From Microbulbifer sp. THAF38 (lineage in GTDB: Bacteria; Pseudomonadota; Gammaproteobacteria; Pseudomonadales; Cellvibrionaceae): 64,000 nt of DNA. The translations under genes were made by a program, and so were the position numbers. Every line of letters starts with the position of its first letter. Position 1 is the stretch's first letter. The notes under the pieces were generated by a model that saw only the letters and a program-made list of their open reading frames with translations, did not search any database and had not been told where the DNA came from. Below are positions 45,599-54,222 of this stretch, in pieces. The stretch covers positions 4,227,001 through 4,291,000 of the forward strand of contig NZ_CP045369.1 in the NCBI RefSeq assembly GCF_009363535.1, written 5' to 3'.

Positions 45599-46954
45599 TT
45601 AACGGGTCAGTAAATCCCGCCCGTGGCGCATGGTGTATTCAATATCGGCCACGGTTTTTGGTGCGGCCTCAGAAAGCACTCTCACCCCATCGGCAGTAAG
45701 CGCGACATCATCCTCGATGCGAATCCCCATACCGCGAAATTCGGAAGGAATCCGCTCATCGTTTGCCGGAATATAAATACCAGGCTCTATGGTCATCACC
45801 ATGCCCGCTTCCAGGTGCCGCCAGGCCCCTTGCACCCGGTAATCGCCCACATCGTGCACATCCATTCCCAGCCAGTGCCCGACGCGGTGCATATAAAAGC
45901 GTTGGTAAGCGCCTGAATCTATCAGTTCGCGTAAGTTCCCTTGCAACAACCCCAAGTCCAGCAAGCCGCGTGCGATCACTTCAACACTGGCCGCATGTGG
46001 CTGATCCCAATGGTTGCCCACACGTACCTGCTCCATCGCCGCGGCCTGTGCCGCCAGGACGATTTCATATACGGCCTTTTGCGCGCCGCTAAAGCGGCCA
46101 TTGACGGGGTAGGTTCGGGTGATATCGGCGACATAGCCCTGGTATTCACAACCCGCATCCACCAACACCAGGTCGCCATCACGCATCCGCGCCTTGTTAC
46201 TGCAGTAGTGCATGATAAGCGCATTGTGACCACTGCCGACTATTGTCGGGTAGGCCGTTTCCCGCGCACCAGCGTCCATAAAGCTGTGTAAGAGAGCCGC
46301 CTCCAACTGGTATTCATAGAGTCCCGACTGGCAGCGCGCCATGGCGCAGCGATGTGCCGCAGCACTAATCTCACCGGCGCGGGCCAGCAAATCCAACTCC
46401 CGCTCGCTCTTTATCAGGCGCAGCTCGCGCAGCTGATAATCCAGGTCCACCATTTCCGGCGCGCCATTGCTGGAAGGCGCCTCCTCAATCGCTTGTAGGT
46501 AGCCCCGCAAACGTCGATCCAGATGGGCATAGCGCCCCATGGGAAAGTAAATACGCTCTCGCCCTTCCAGCAATCCAGGCAGGATATCGTCGAGATCGCC
46601 GATGGGAAAAGCATCCGAAAGACCAAATTGAGCCACGGCGCGCTCGGGCCCCAAGCGCGGCCCCTCCCAAAGCTCTTTTTCCGCATCGCGCTCGCGACAA
46701 AACAGCAGAGTGTCCCCCTGACTGCGGCCGGGTAAAAGCACCAGTAAGGATTCCGGCTCATCAAAGCCGGTTAAATAGAGAAAATCGCTATCCTGCCGAA
46801 ACGGGAAGAAGGTATCGCGGGAGCGCAGCTGCTCCCCGGCCGAGGAGATAATCGCCAGACTATTCGGCACCAGCTCAGCCATTAAGTGGGCGCGGCGACG
46901 GGCATACTCCACCATGCTAATCACTGGATCTTTTACGCGTTCGCTGTGACTCAT
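45599..46954 (-). CDS. pepP: Xaa-Pro aminopeptidase (aminopeptidase P)
   Basis: A 451-residue M24 peptidase (E. coli PepP 441) that removes N-terminal residues preceding proline. An N-terminal AMP_N domain (about 10-140) precedes the pita-bread catalytic domain. Metal ligands: Asp in LVDAGCEYQGYVADITRTY (two), His in HRVGHWLGMDVHD, Glu in MTIEPGIYI, and Glu in GIRIEDDVALT. Its ATG overlaps the ygfB stop by one base (TGATG), indicating coupled translation. It heads into ubiH and ubiI. Confidence 0.95.
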   Translation of the reverse strand: MSHSERVKDPVISMVEYARRRAHLMAELVPNSLAIISSAGEQLRSRDTFFPFRQDSDFLYLTGFDEPESLLVLLPGRSQGDTLLFCRERDAEKELWEGPRLGPERAVAQFGLSDAFPIGDLDDILPGLLEGRERIYFPMGRYAHLDRRLRGYLQAIEEAPSSNGAPEMVDLDYQLRELRLIKSERELDLLARAGEISAAAHRCAMARCQSGLYEYQLEAALLHSFMDAGARETAYPTIVGSGHNALIMHYCSNKARMRDGDLVLVDAGCEYQGYVADITRTYPVNGRFSGAQKAVYEIVLAAQAAAMEQVRVGNHWDQPHAASVEVIARGLLDLGLLQGNLRELIDSGAYQRFYMHRVGHWLGMDVHDVGDYRVQGAWRHLEAGMVMTIEPGIYIPANDERIPSEFRGMGIRIEDDVALTADGVRVLSEAAPKTVADIEYTMRHGRDLLTR

Positions 46955-47508
46955 CAGTGAACGGTGGGGCCACTGCCGGAGTGGCTTCCACGCACTTCGG
47001 TAAAAATATTGAGCACCGCAACCCGTACATATTCCTGCAGTTCAATTAATTGCTGTTCGGTTTCCTCACTCTCTTCAACATGATCGGCATCCACCTGTGA
47101 GATGGCACCGATATCTTTGAGCGCTTCCTCACTGGTGGGCTGCAGCTTCACCTTGGCACTGCCAACGCCAAACCCGTGCAGAAAACCCTCACACCAATGC
47201 CCCAAAGCCAGGGCTCGGCTGACAATATCTTCGTCATCACAGAGGACCAGCTGGAAAGAAAAATCCGAACCGCCCAGTTGCTTGCGGCTTTCCTCTGCCA
47301 ATTGCAACAAATCCCGATCCAGATCCGCCGGCACCGCCTCCAAATCGAGTAACTCCGCCAGTTCTTTCTGCCAGCGCTTTTTATCCGGTTCGGCCCCGGC
47401 AGCCAATACACCACAGGTAAAGCCGTGTAACTCGCTGGGGTCCACCTGGCCACCAGCGGAGAGGATGGCGTTTGCGAGCTGCTCAAATCGGTTGTTTTCT
47501 GAAGTCAT
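46954..47508 (-). CDS. ygfB: UPF0149/YgfB family protein
   Basis: A 184-residue acidic, helical protein with the YgfB signature ELHGFTCGVLAAG near residue 25 and HWCEGFLHGFGVG near 105. It ends in a Ser/Gly-rich tail. The start at 47508 (MTSENNRFEQ) is the family start; open codons further upstream cover the divergent promoter region and read as unlikely protein. It is translationally coupled to pepP through TGATG. The family function is poorly known; in Pseudomonas it has been linked to regulation of stress or antibiotic-response genes. Confidence 0.9.
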   Translation of the reverse strand: MTSENNRFEQLANAILSAGGQVDPSELHGFTCGVLAAGAEPDKKRWQKELAELLDLEAVPADLDRDLLQLAEESRKQLGGSDFSFQLVLCDDEDIVSRALALGHWCEGFLHGFGVGSAKVKLQPTSEEALKDIGAISQVDADHVEESEETEQQLIELQEYVRVAVLNIFTEVRGSHSGSGPTVH

Positions 47509-47714
47509 GTTTACCGCACAGTTTTTCTTAATCGGAATGGATTCGATGCGCTGCGGTGGCAGCAACAGGCCTGAGAACTGGGTCCTCGGCACAATTTTGT
47601 GATTGTTCGCGCAAGTGGAGCGATTGACCCACCATTTCGCCGGCAATATAGTAGCGGAATCCCTCGCAGTCTGTCGTGTTGCGAACCCAGACGTAGACCT
47701 CAAACGCAGGAAAT

Positions 47715-47918
47715 ATGGATAAGCTGCAAGCGTTAGAAAGCACCGTAGATTCACTGATCGCCCGCTGCCAACAGCTGGCCAATGACAATCGTGAACTGCG
47801 CCGGCAGGAAGCCGATTGGCTACGCGAACGCCAGCGCTTAATTAAAAATAATGAGGCCGCCCGCTCGCGGGTCGAAGCCATGATTAATCGTCTCAAAGGG
47901 CTAACGCAAGAATCCTAA
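47715..47918 (+). CDS. TIGR02449-type small coiled-coil protein upstream of ZapA
   Basis: A 67-residue protein that is almost entirely one coiled coil (LESTVDSLIARCQQLANDN, then Arg/Glu-rich heptads). It matches the style of TIGR02449, a small family found directly before zapA. Its stop overlaps the zapA start by one base (TAATG), so the two are coupled. A division role (ZapB-like) is inferred from context and shape only. It is divergent from ygfB; the 206-bp gap must hold both promoters. Confidence 0.85.
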   Translation: MDKLQALESTVDSLIARCQQLANDNRELRRQEADWLRERQRLIKNNEAARSRVEAMINRLKGLTQES

Positions 47919-48247
47919 TGGCTGACACTGCATTAACTTCTGAAACCGTCACTGTTTCTATTCTCGGCAAAGAGTACCGTGTTGCCTGTGCCGACAGTGA
48001 GCGCGCTGGACTGTTGGCTTCCGCACAATTACTTAATGAGCGCATGTCTCGAATCCGCAGCACTGGCAGCGTCATCGGCGCAGAGCGTATCGCGGTAATG
48101 GCCGCACTCAATATTGCCCACGAGCTGATTCAGGCGAAAGCGGAACTGAGCAGTATCCCGCTACAGAAAGAAATTTTAGAGCGGTTGCAGAACAAGGTAC
48201 AAGGCGCCTTGAGTGATACCGACCCAGAGAGTAAGGGACAGTCATAA
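47918..48247 (+). CDS. zapA: cell division protein ZapA
   Basis: A 109-residue ZapA, which binds FtsZ filaments and promotes Z-ring bundling. The N-terminal VTVSILGKEYRVAC and central ERIAVMAALNIAHELIQAK are canonical, followed by the C-terminal coiled coil. It is coupled to the upstream coiled-coil gene and followed by 6S RNA and fau, the conserved zapA-ssrS-fau order. Confidence 0.94.
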   Translation: MADTALTSETVTVSILGKEYRVACADSERAGLLASAQLLNERMSRIRSTGSVIGAERIAVMAALNIAHELIQAKAELSSIPLQKEILERLQNKVQGALSDTDPESKGQS

Positions 48248-48286
48248 CTCTTTTAGGGTAGCGAGACAAAACATCAGAATTTGCGG

Positions 48287-48316
48287 TTAACAGCCCCCCT
48301 TTCAACAAGTTATAAT
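48287..48316 (+). promoter_or_regulatory. 6S RNA promoter
   Basis: TTAACA (48287), an 18-bp spacer and a perfect TATAAT (48311-48316), placed 6-7 bases before the 6S 5' end. Confidence 0.7.
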
Positions 48317-48321
48317 TGGTA

Positions 48322-48503
48322 CATACCCTGGGGTGTTGGCCAGCAGACTATGTCCTTGAGCCGATAATCTTACCCTGGTGGTTTCCAGCGGGTGCTGGTG
48401 CGCAGGTCCGCCATGCAGCGGAAAGCCTTATGTACTCCGGAGACCGCCACCTTGAACCTTACGGTTCAAGGCTCCGTCTACAGCCGCATACTCGGGGTTC
48501 CCA
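48322..48503 (+). ncRNA. ssrS: 6S RNA
   Basis: About 182 nt, like E. coli 6S RNA (184 nt). Recognised segments: CCTTGAGCCGAT after a 5' arm, AAGCCTTA in the middle, and the very conserved CACCTTGAACC..GGTTCAAGG hairpin (near 48450-48475). The 5' arm (ACCCTGGGGTG..TTGGC) pairs imperfectly with the 3' end (GCCGCATACTCGGGGTT), leaving the central bubble that mimics an open promoter. It binds sigma-70 RNA polymerase in stationary phase. The position between zapA and fau is the conserved one. End points are estimated to within a few bases. Confidence 0.93.
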
Positions 48504-48529
48504 TTTCTTTTCCAGTACTCCCCCAATTG

Positions 48530-49108
48530 ATGAGCGAAAATAAAACGCAACTGCGCCGGCGAATGCGTGCAGGGCGAAGGCAGCTCAGCGCCTATCAGCA
48601 ACGCTTGCACGGACGCGCGGCAATCACACTCTTGAGCCGGATCCCACAGATGAAGCGCGCCCGCCATATTGGTATCTACTGGCCAATGGATGGTGAGCTG
48701 GATATACGCCCGTTGTTGCAACGCTTTCCCGAGAAATACTTTTACTTACCAGTATTACCTGTGGAACCGCATCCGCATCTAGGTTTTAAGCAGTGGAATG
48801 GCGGCCCACTACCTTTTCGCAACCGGTTCGATATTCCCGAGCCAGTGCGAAGCCCCAGTCGTGCCGCGGGGCTATTGGATCTGGTGCTTGTGCCCTTGGT
48901 AGCTTTCGACCCCAATGGCGCTCGCCTGGGCATGGGGGCAGGTTTTTACGATCGCACTTTTGAGCATAAACAGCTGTTGCCCGGAAGCGGTCCACAGCTA
49001 ATTGGCGCCGCCCACCAATTGCAGTGTGTGCAACAACTGCCGACAGATAACTGGGATATTCCCCTCGATATGGTGGTGACAGAGCAGCGTATCTATCGCT
49101 GCCGGTAG
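48530..49108 (+). CDS. fau: 5-formyltetrahydrofolate cyclo-ligase
   Basis: A 192-residue protein (E. coli YgfA/Fau 182) that converts 5-formyl-THF to methenyl-THF with ATP. The family motif reads LVPLVAFDPNGARLGMGAGFYDRTF. An N-terminal basic helix RRRMRAGRRQL and IGIYWPMDGELDI are typical. The ATG lies only about 27 bases past the 3' end of 6S RNA, and no good SD is seen. It is likely read from the 6S transcript. The frame is open upstream through the 6S gene but is not coding there. Confidence 0.93.
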   Translation: MSENKTQLRRRMRAGRRQLSAYQQRLHGRAAITLLSRIPQMKRARHIGIYWPMDGELDIRPLLQRFPEKYFYLPVLPVEPHPHLGFKQWNGGPLPFRNRFDIPEPVRSPSRAAGLLDLVLVPLVAFDPNGARLGMGAGFYDRTFEHKQLLPGSGPQLIGAAHQLQCVQQLPTDNWDIPLDMVVTEQRIYRCR

Positions 49109-49182
49109 AGGATACAACGGAAATACTCTGGCGCACCTCGCCCAGCCTTCACCCGGATAACTCAATTACGACACAGAGAACA

Positions 49183-49219
49183 AAAAAAGGCCGGACACCA
49201 AAGGTATCCGGCCTTTTTT
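49183..49219. terminator. bidirectional terminator between fau and the small membrane protein gene
   Basis: AAAAAAGGCCGGA pairs perfectly with TCCGGCCTTTTTT across a 12-nt loop. Confidence 0.93.
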
Positions 49220-49253
49220 GTTGTGCTCGGGCAGAGCGCCCCCCGGCATCAGC

Positions 49254-49391
49254 CTAACGGGTAACCACTCCCTGTTGCAGAGCCGCTGGCGGTTCCTTTT
49301 CCGAGGCAAACACCTCGGTCAAACCACTAGTGCTCAGCAGAACGCCCGCGACAAAGACAACCACAGCGATTGTCAGCGCATCGGCTTTCAT
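49254..49391 (-). CDS. 45-residue single-span membrane protein
   Basis: A short gene read from sequence: ATG at 49391, TAG at 49254. The product has one hydrophobic helix (LTIAVVVFVAGVLLSTSGL, residues 6-24) and a polar tail (FASEKEPPAALQQGVV) ending in TR. AGGA lies upstream of the ATG. It ends 35 bp before a strong bidirectional terminator, and codon use fits the neighbours. The function is unknown. It lies 245 bp downstream of ilvA on the same strand and could be cotranscribed or use its own promoter. A signal-anchored or cleaved secreted peptide are both possible. Confidence 0.65.
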   Translation of the reverse strand: MKADALTIAVVVFVAGVLLSTSGLTEVFASEKEPPAALQQGVVTR

Positions 49392-49636
49392 TGGGACCAT
49401 CCTGTACGATCAATTTTTTTGTTATATGCGTTTCACTTCGCTTAAGACCAAAGCTATAGCAAAAGTTCCACGACAAAAGAAGATACTCAACAATCGTCGG
49501 AATAGTAACCGTTTGTTGAATATTTTCTGCGTTTTTTGTCGCATTTTTGCACAAGGAAGTTCGACAAAACTAATGGGCTGGTCTACGGGAGGAAAACTTG
49601 CTGAGAAATCTTACTCAACAAGCTCCCTGGTCGGGT

Positions 49637-51151
49637 TCAGTTACCCAGAAAAAAGCGGTAAGCGGGGTTTTCAGTTTCATCCCAAAAAGGAAACTGTAAT
49701 TGCTCCAGCAGATCCAACAACTGCTCACGTTCGGAGGGCTCTACCTGCAGACCCGCAAGCACCCTGCCATAAGCGGCACCGTGATTCCGATAGTGAAACA
49801 GGGTGATATTCCAGCGGCCCGCTAATTGCTCGAGAAACTTGCGCAGCGCACCGGGGCGCTCCGGAAACTCAAAGCGGTAGACAACCTCGTGACGCAGACC
49901 TGGAACCCGCCCACCGACCAAATGGCGGATATGTAATTTCGCCATTTCATTATCGGTGAGATCTGTCACGCTATAACCTTTGCTTTCCAGCCGTTCAACC
50001 AATTGGCTGCGATCACTGCCGGCGGACACCTGCAGGCCAACAAAAATATGCGCCTCGCCATCCCCGGCATAACGGTAATTAAACTCGGTAATCGCGCGGT
50101 CCCCGAGGTCGCGACAGAAGCGCAGGTAGCTACCCGGTCGTTCTTCGATACGCACTGCCAATACCGCCTCGCGCTTCTCGCCAATTTCTGTGCGCTCACT
50201 GATGTAGCGCAACCGGTCGAAATTGATATTGGCCCCGCTACACACGGTTGCCAGTGCCGCATTGCGGCCGCCACTCTCTTCTGCGTATTTTTTTAAACCG
50301 GCCAGGCCAACGGCCCCGGCGGGTTCGGCAATTGAGCGGGTGTCCTCAAAAATATCCTTGATCGCCGCACAGATTTCATCGGTGCTTACCGTGATCACAC
50401 CATCTACCGTTTCGCGTAAAACACGAAAGGTCTCCTCACCAATTTGCGCCACGGCAACCCCATCGGCAAACAACCCCACTTGTGGCAAGCGTACGCGCTC
50501 ACCGCTGTCCAGGGCCGCTTTGAGGCAGGCGGCCTCTTCGGGTTCCACGGCATAGACCCGGGTTTCCGGCCTCACATACTTAATATAAGCGGCCATACCT
50601 GCGGCGAGCCCGCCGCCGCCGACGGGAATAAAAACCGCCTCGAGATTACCGGAATGCTGGCGCAATAGCTCCATGGCCACAGTACCCTGGCCCGCGATCA
50701 CGTCCGGATCATCATAGGGATGTACAAATACCAGATCGCGTTCCTGCACCAGCTGCTGGGCGCGACTGGCAGCCTCGTCAAAGGTATCCCCGTGCAACAC
50801 CACTTCGGCACCGCGCATGCGAACGGCGTTGACCTTAATTTGGGGAGTGGTCTTCGGCATCACAATCGTCGCGCGCACCCCCAGTTGCGCGGCTCCCATT
50901 GCCAGGCCCTGGGCGTGATTGCCCGCGGAAGCGGCTATCACGCCGCGCGCGCGCTGCTCCTGGGGCAATTGCAGCAGCTTGTTATAGGCGCCGCGAATCT
51001 TGAAGGAAAATACCGGCTGCAGGTCTTCCCGCTTGAGCAGAATCCGGTTTCCCAGGCGGTGTGACAACTGACGCATCGGCTCCAAGGGCGTCTCGGTGGC
51101 GACATCGTAAATGCGCGCGTCTAAAATGCGCTTGATATAGGACTTGGGCAT
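49637..51151 (-). CDS. ilvA: threonine dehydratase, biosynthetic
   Basis: A 504-residue PLP enzyme (E. coli IlvA 514) that deaminates threonine to 2-oxobutyrate, the first step to isoleucine. The PLP lysine is Lys51 in FSFKIRGAYNKL, and the phosphate loop reads PVGGGGLAAGMA. Two ACT-like regulatory domains occupy about 330-500, the allosteric isoleucine/valine sites. The C-terminus is complete. It is divergent from rpiA, as in E. coli-like genomes. Confidence 0.96.
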   Translation of the reverse strand: MPKSYIKRILDARIYDVATETPLEPMRQLSHRLGNRILLKREDLQPVFSFKIRGAYNKLLQLPQEQRARGVIAASAGNHAQGLAMGAAQLGVRATIVMPKTTPQIKVNAVRMRGAEVVLHGDTFDEAASRAQQLVQERDLVFVHPYDDPDVIAGQGTVAMELLRQHSGNLEAVFIPVGGGGLAAGMAAYIKYVRPETRVYAVEPEEAACLKAALDSGERVRLPQVGLFADGVAVAQIGEETFRVLRETVDGVITVSTDEICAAIKDIFEDTRSIAEPAGAVGLAGLKKYAEESGGRNAALATVCSGANINFDRLRYISERTEIGEKREAVLAVRIEERPGSYLRFCRDLGDRAITEFNYRYAGDGEAHIFVGLQVSAGSDRSQLVERLESKGYSVTDLTDNEMAKLHIRHLVGGRVPGLRHEVVYRFEFPERPGALRKFLEQLAGRWNITLFHYRNHGAAYGRVLAGLQVEPSEREQLLDLLEQLQFPFWDETENPAYRFFLGN

Positions 51152-51366
51152 GGCTGTATCAACTGCCGTTGCGGTTAATTTCTGTGCGCGACTCAGGCAA
51201 GCGTAGTAGCAGGAGCGGGCGGTAAGGCAACCGCCGCATGCGCAACACCGGCAGGCCAGTCTAATCCTTGATCAGCATTATTGCCATTTTTTTAGATATA
51301 TTGCGCTTTTTTTTATCGAAAGAAACAAATAAAGCAGAAATAATTGCACAGGAAACTATCCAGCCT

Positions 51367-52041
51367 ATGACCCAGGATGAACTGAAACAGGCCACCGCCC
51401 GCGCCGCCATCGACTATATTTCCCCGCGCCTGGAGCCCGACTCCATCGTCGGCATCGGCACTGGCTCCACGGCCAATTTCTTTATTGACTACCTGGCTGA
51501 GATCAAAGGCCAATTTGACGGCGCCGTAGCCAGCTCCGAAGCTTCCGCACAAAGGCTCAAGGCCCACGGTATTCCAGTGTATGAACTGAATAGCGTGGAT
51601 GGCATGCAGTTTTATGTGGATGGTGCCGATGAGACAAACCCCGCTCTGGAGCTGATCAAAGGCGGTGGTGCAGCGCTCACCCGCGAAAAAATTGTCGCTG
51701 CCTGCGCTGACGAATTCATCTGCATTGCCGATGAAAGCAAGTGGGTGGAGACTCTGGGCAACTTTCCCCTGCCAGTGGAAGTGATTCCCATGGCCCGATC
51801 GCTGGTGGCCCGCGAGTTGGTCAAACTGGGAGGAGATCCGGTCTACCGCCAGGGCGTGATTACCGATAATGGCAACGCCATCTTGGATGTGTATAACCTG
51901 AAGATCGAACAGCCGAAAGACCTGGAAGATGCCATCAACAATATCACCGGTGTGGTCACTAATGGGATCTTTGCCATGCGCCCAGCCGATGTGCTACTGC
52001 TCGGCACCAGTACCGGAGTGAAAACTGTCACCGCTCAGTAA
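51367..52041 (+). CDS. rpiA: ribose-5-phosphate isomerase A
   Basis: A 224-residue RpiA (E. coli 219) that interconverts ribose-5-P and ribulose-5-P. Motifs: [32 protein letters not shown] with catalytic acids, and [20 protein letters not shown]. The start at 51367 ([12 protein letters not shown]) matches the family. Thirty-three open codons upstream are hydrophobic and AT-rich and not supported. An AGGAAA lies about 12 bases before the ATG. It is followed after 12 bp by a lipoprotein gene. Confidence 0.95.
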   Translation: MTQDELKQATARAAIDYISPRLEPDSIVGIGTGSTANFFIDYLAEIKGQFDGAVASSEASAQRLKAHGIPVYELNSVDGMQFYVDGADETNPALELIKGGGAALTREKIVAACADEFICIADESKWVETLGNFPLPVEVIPMARSLVARELVKLGGDPVYRQGVITDNGNAILDVYNLKIEQPKDLEDAINNITGVVTNGIFAMRPADVLLLGTSTGVKTVTAQ

Positions 52042-52053
52042 TGCTAAGAAACT

Positions 52054-52677
52054 ATGGGAAAGAATAATAAGAAACTGCTAGCCGCACTGCTTGGCGCCTT
52101 AACCCTGATCGCGGGCTGCACCACCAGCCCGCCCAGTAACCCGGATAATGTCTGCTCTATTTTTCGTGAGAAGAAGAGCTGGTACCGGGAGGCCAAGGCC
52201 GCAGAGGAGAAATGGGGGTCACCTGTGGCTGTGATGATGGCCATACTGCACCAGGAGTCGCGCTATGTGCACGATGCGCGCCCCCCGCGCACCAAAATTC
52301 TCGGCTTTATCCCCGGCCCAAGGCCCTCAGACGCCTATGGCTACGCCCAGGCCCTGGGTAGCACCTGGCGTGGATACCAGCGCTCCAGCTTCAACTATGG
52401 GGCGGACAGAGATGATTTTGGCGACGCCATCGATTTTGTTGGCTGGTACAACAACACCAGCGCGCGCCGATGCCAAATCCGTGCAAACGACGCCTACCAC
52501 CTTTACCTGGCCTACCACGAAGGGCACGGGGGCTTTAACCGGCGCAGTTTTAAAAACAAAGCCTGGCTTAAAAGAGTTTCCCACAAGGTTTCTGCGAAAG
52601 CACAGCGTTACCAACAACAACTCAGTCGCTGTGAGCAGTCACTGCCGAAGCGCCGAAAATTCCTCGGCCTGTTTTAA
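52054..52677 (+). CDS. SLT-like (lytic transglycosylase fold) lipoprotein
   Basis: A 207-residue lipoprotein with a clean lipobox (LIAGC, lipid Cys22). A lysozyme-like SLT region follows, with likely catalytic Glu68 in ILHQESRYV, then YGYAQALGSTWRGYQ and AYHEGHGGFN, which parallel SLT motifs II and III. A basic C-terminal tail ends the protein. It is predicted to act on peptidoglycan at a membrane. It begins 12 bp after rpiA, so it is likely cotranscribed with that unrelated gene. Enzyme activity is inferred, as the sequence is divergent from well-studied transglycosylases. Confidence 0.8.
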   Translation: MGKNNKKLLAALLGALTLIAGCTTSPPSNPDNVCSIFREKKSWYREAKAAEEKWGSPVAVMMAILHQESRYVHDARPPRTKILGFIPGPRPSDAYGYAQALGSTWRGYQRSSFNYGADRDDFGDAIDFVGWYNNTSARRCQIRANDAYHLYLAYHEGHGGFNRRSFKNKAWLKRVSHKVSAKAQRYQQQLSRCEQSLPKRRKFLGLF

Positions 52678-52892
52678 CCCCAAGCCACCGCCGATAAAAT
52701 TTGCCGCGGTGGCGGGGATTGGCGCCACAGCCTCTCTGAAACTGACTACCCTGAAACTAATGTCTCAGAGTTGATTGCACCAGTGCCATCAACTGCCAAT
52801 GGATTCCGTAGCAACACCTGGTCACTTGAGCAGTGTGGCTGGGTGTTTTCTTTAGAGAAGCAAAAGCGCCCCCCAACTTTCAGGAGTGCCCG

Positions 52893-53273
52893 ATGAAATT
52901 CCCTTTTAAGTATCTCGCTCTTTTCGCTCTGTTATTCACAGTGCCCTTTGCATCCGCACAGACACCATCCTCCCAGGCCGAAGCTCCAAAAGCATCCTTC
53001 AGTGAGCCCCAACTTAAGCAGTTTGCCGACGCTTACCGCTCGATTGTGATGCTGAGCCGGGAATATGCGCCCAAGCTTAAGGCCGCTGCTGATATCAAAG
53101 AGGCTGAAGCTCTCAATAAAGAGGCCCAGGGCAAAATGGTCGCGGCTATTGAAAAGGCAGGGCTGTCAAAGAGTAAGTACCAGGAAATTGCCAGCAGTAT
53201 TAAATCCAACCCGGCTCTGCTGGAAAAGGTCAATAAAATACTGCAGCAGAGTCACAATCAAAAACCGCAGTAA
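52893..53273 (+). CDS. DUF4168 family secreted protein
   Basis: A 126-residue protein with a Sec signal peptide (MKFPFKYLALFALLFTVPFASA). A helical DUF4168-type domain follows (SEPQLKQFADAYRSIVMLS, GLSKSKYQEIASSIKSNPAL). The start at 52893 is fixed by CAGGAG nine bases upstream. It is probably periplasmic. The family has no settled function. A hairpin (GTCGCCG..CGGCGCGAC, 53334-53358) follows the gene without a T-run. Confidence 0.85.
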   Translation: MKFPFKYLALFALLFTVPFASAQTPSSQAEAPKASFSEPQLKQFADAYRSIVMLSREYAPKLKAAADIKEAEALNKEAQGKMVAAIEKAGLSKSKYQEIASSIKSNPALLEKVNKILQQSHNQKPQ

Positions 53274-53488
53274 TCCCTGTAAAAAATTTCACTGCAATCG
53301 CTATTCTGCTCAATTAACCAATAATTAGATTTCGTCGCCGGCCCCTGGTCGGCGCGACTTCTACAAATATGCGTTTGTCTGCCCTGATTTCGGTGAGATG
53401 GGAATCAGTATGCCTTATGTGCCTTAGTAGTAGTGCCCAGCCGCACTTTATAAACACTAGGCACTAAACACTGAGCACCAAGCAGGTC

Positions 53489-53803
53489 CTAGTCGATGTT
53501 GACCCCCAGCACCTGGCAAATCGCCGATAAGTTGCTTTTTACCCAGTTGCGATCGAAGGAGCCCCAATCGCGGAGCAGGTAATAGCCATCATTGTGACGA
53601 ACACCCTCCTGAATAAATTCCACTTGAGTGCCGTGGCCCGGCAACCCCTTAGCAATAATGTCCTGTACCGTGCGTCGCGGCCACCCGGTGGCCTCTTCAA
53701 GGACCGGGTTGTTGGGGCGGGGAATCTGCTCAATTAAATAGGCAATCAACATCCGCCTACATATGGTCGGATTCAGCTGGCTTTCGACAGACGCTGAGGG
53801 CAT
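53489..53803 (-). CDS. small winged-helix/HTH-like protein
   Basis: A 104-residue protein with an HTH-like start (RMLIAYLIEQIPRPNNPVLEEATGWPRRTVQDII), followed by a beta-wing-like stretch (VEFIQEGVRHNDGYYLLRDWG) and a C-terminal helix. It resembles small uncharacterised winged-helix proteins of Pseudomonas and relatives. DNA binding is inferred from the fold pattern. A good promoter with an inverted repeat lies directly upstream, which would suit autoregulation. Confidence 0.75.
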   Translation of the reverse strand: MPSASVESQLNPTICRRMLIAYLIEQIPRPNNPVLEEATGWPRRTVQDIIAKGLPGHGTQVEFIQEGVRHNDGYYLLRDWGSFDRNWVKSNLSAICQVLGVNID

Positions 53804-54222
53804 TGGGCCACTCCTTCATTGGCATTTAACTTATTCTTATCTTACCTGACCTGCCGGTCAATTTGATGGCTACCCGACTTGATACCCTATCCAAGCGATA
53901 ACGGTAAGGTTTGCCTGCCTATTTATACCCCCTGTGCCAAGAGAAAACATAGCCACATAAGCTCCTTATTTCCCAAATAATGAAATTAAAGCAGTTCAGG
54001 TCACTTGTGCTCTTGTCAATAAAAATGGCGATTAATCGGCACATCTGCAGCTAAATTCGATGAAAACCCCCAAAACTGCACAGCTTCAGCCGGCAACGCT
54101 TAGCCGTGCGGCTCGCCAGGGTTGCCCTTTTCTTACACTCGCCGGGGATAAACCTGACTTTCACGCTCGCTTTGCGCATAATCCCTGCTTGCATCTAAAA
54201 ATTACACGCAGCAAACAAGATC
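53804..54222. other. 419-bp divergent intergenic region
   Basis: It separates the small winged-helix gene from the AraC-type gene. It contains the minus-strand promoter at 53834-53861 and an AT-rich centre (53930-54050). I see no gene, RNA or terminator in the rest. Confidence 0.5.
53834..53861 (-). promoter_or_regulatory. promoter and possible operator of the winged-helix gene
   Basis: On the minus strand TTGACC, a 16-bp spacer and TAAGAA. The inverted repeat TGACC-TGCC-GGTCA (53847-53860) overlaps the -35 box, as an autorepressor site might. Confidence 0.5.

Noticed and set aside
47509..47754. A longer ygfB starting near 47754
   Set aside because: The extra codons cover the divergent promoter region and the start of the coiled-coil gene; the family start is at 47508.
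48392..48529. A longer fau starting inside the 6S RNA gene
   Set aside because: The upstream codons are the 6S RNA sequence itself; Fau homologues start at the ATG near 48530.
53400..53490. Short CACT-type repeats and a TAGTGCC/GGCACTA hairpin (53431-53466)
   Set aside because: The repeats are degenerate and only 5-7 bp; the hairpin has a 22-nt loop and no T-run. Too weak to call a CRISPR, REP element or terminator.
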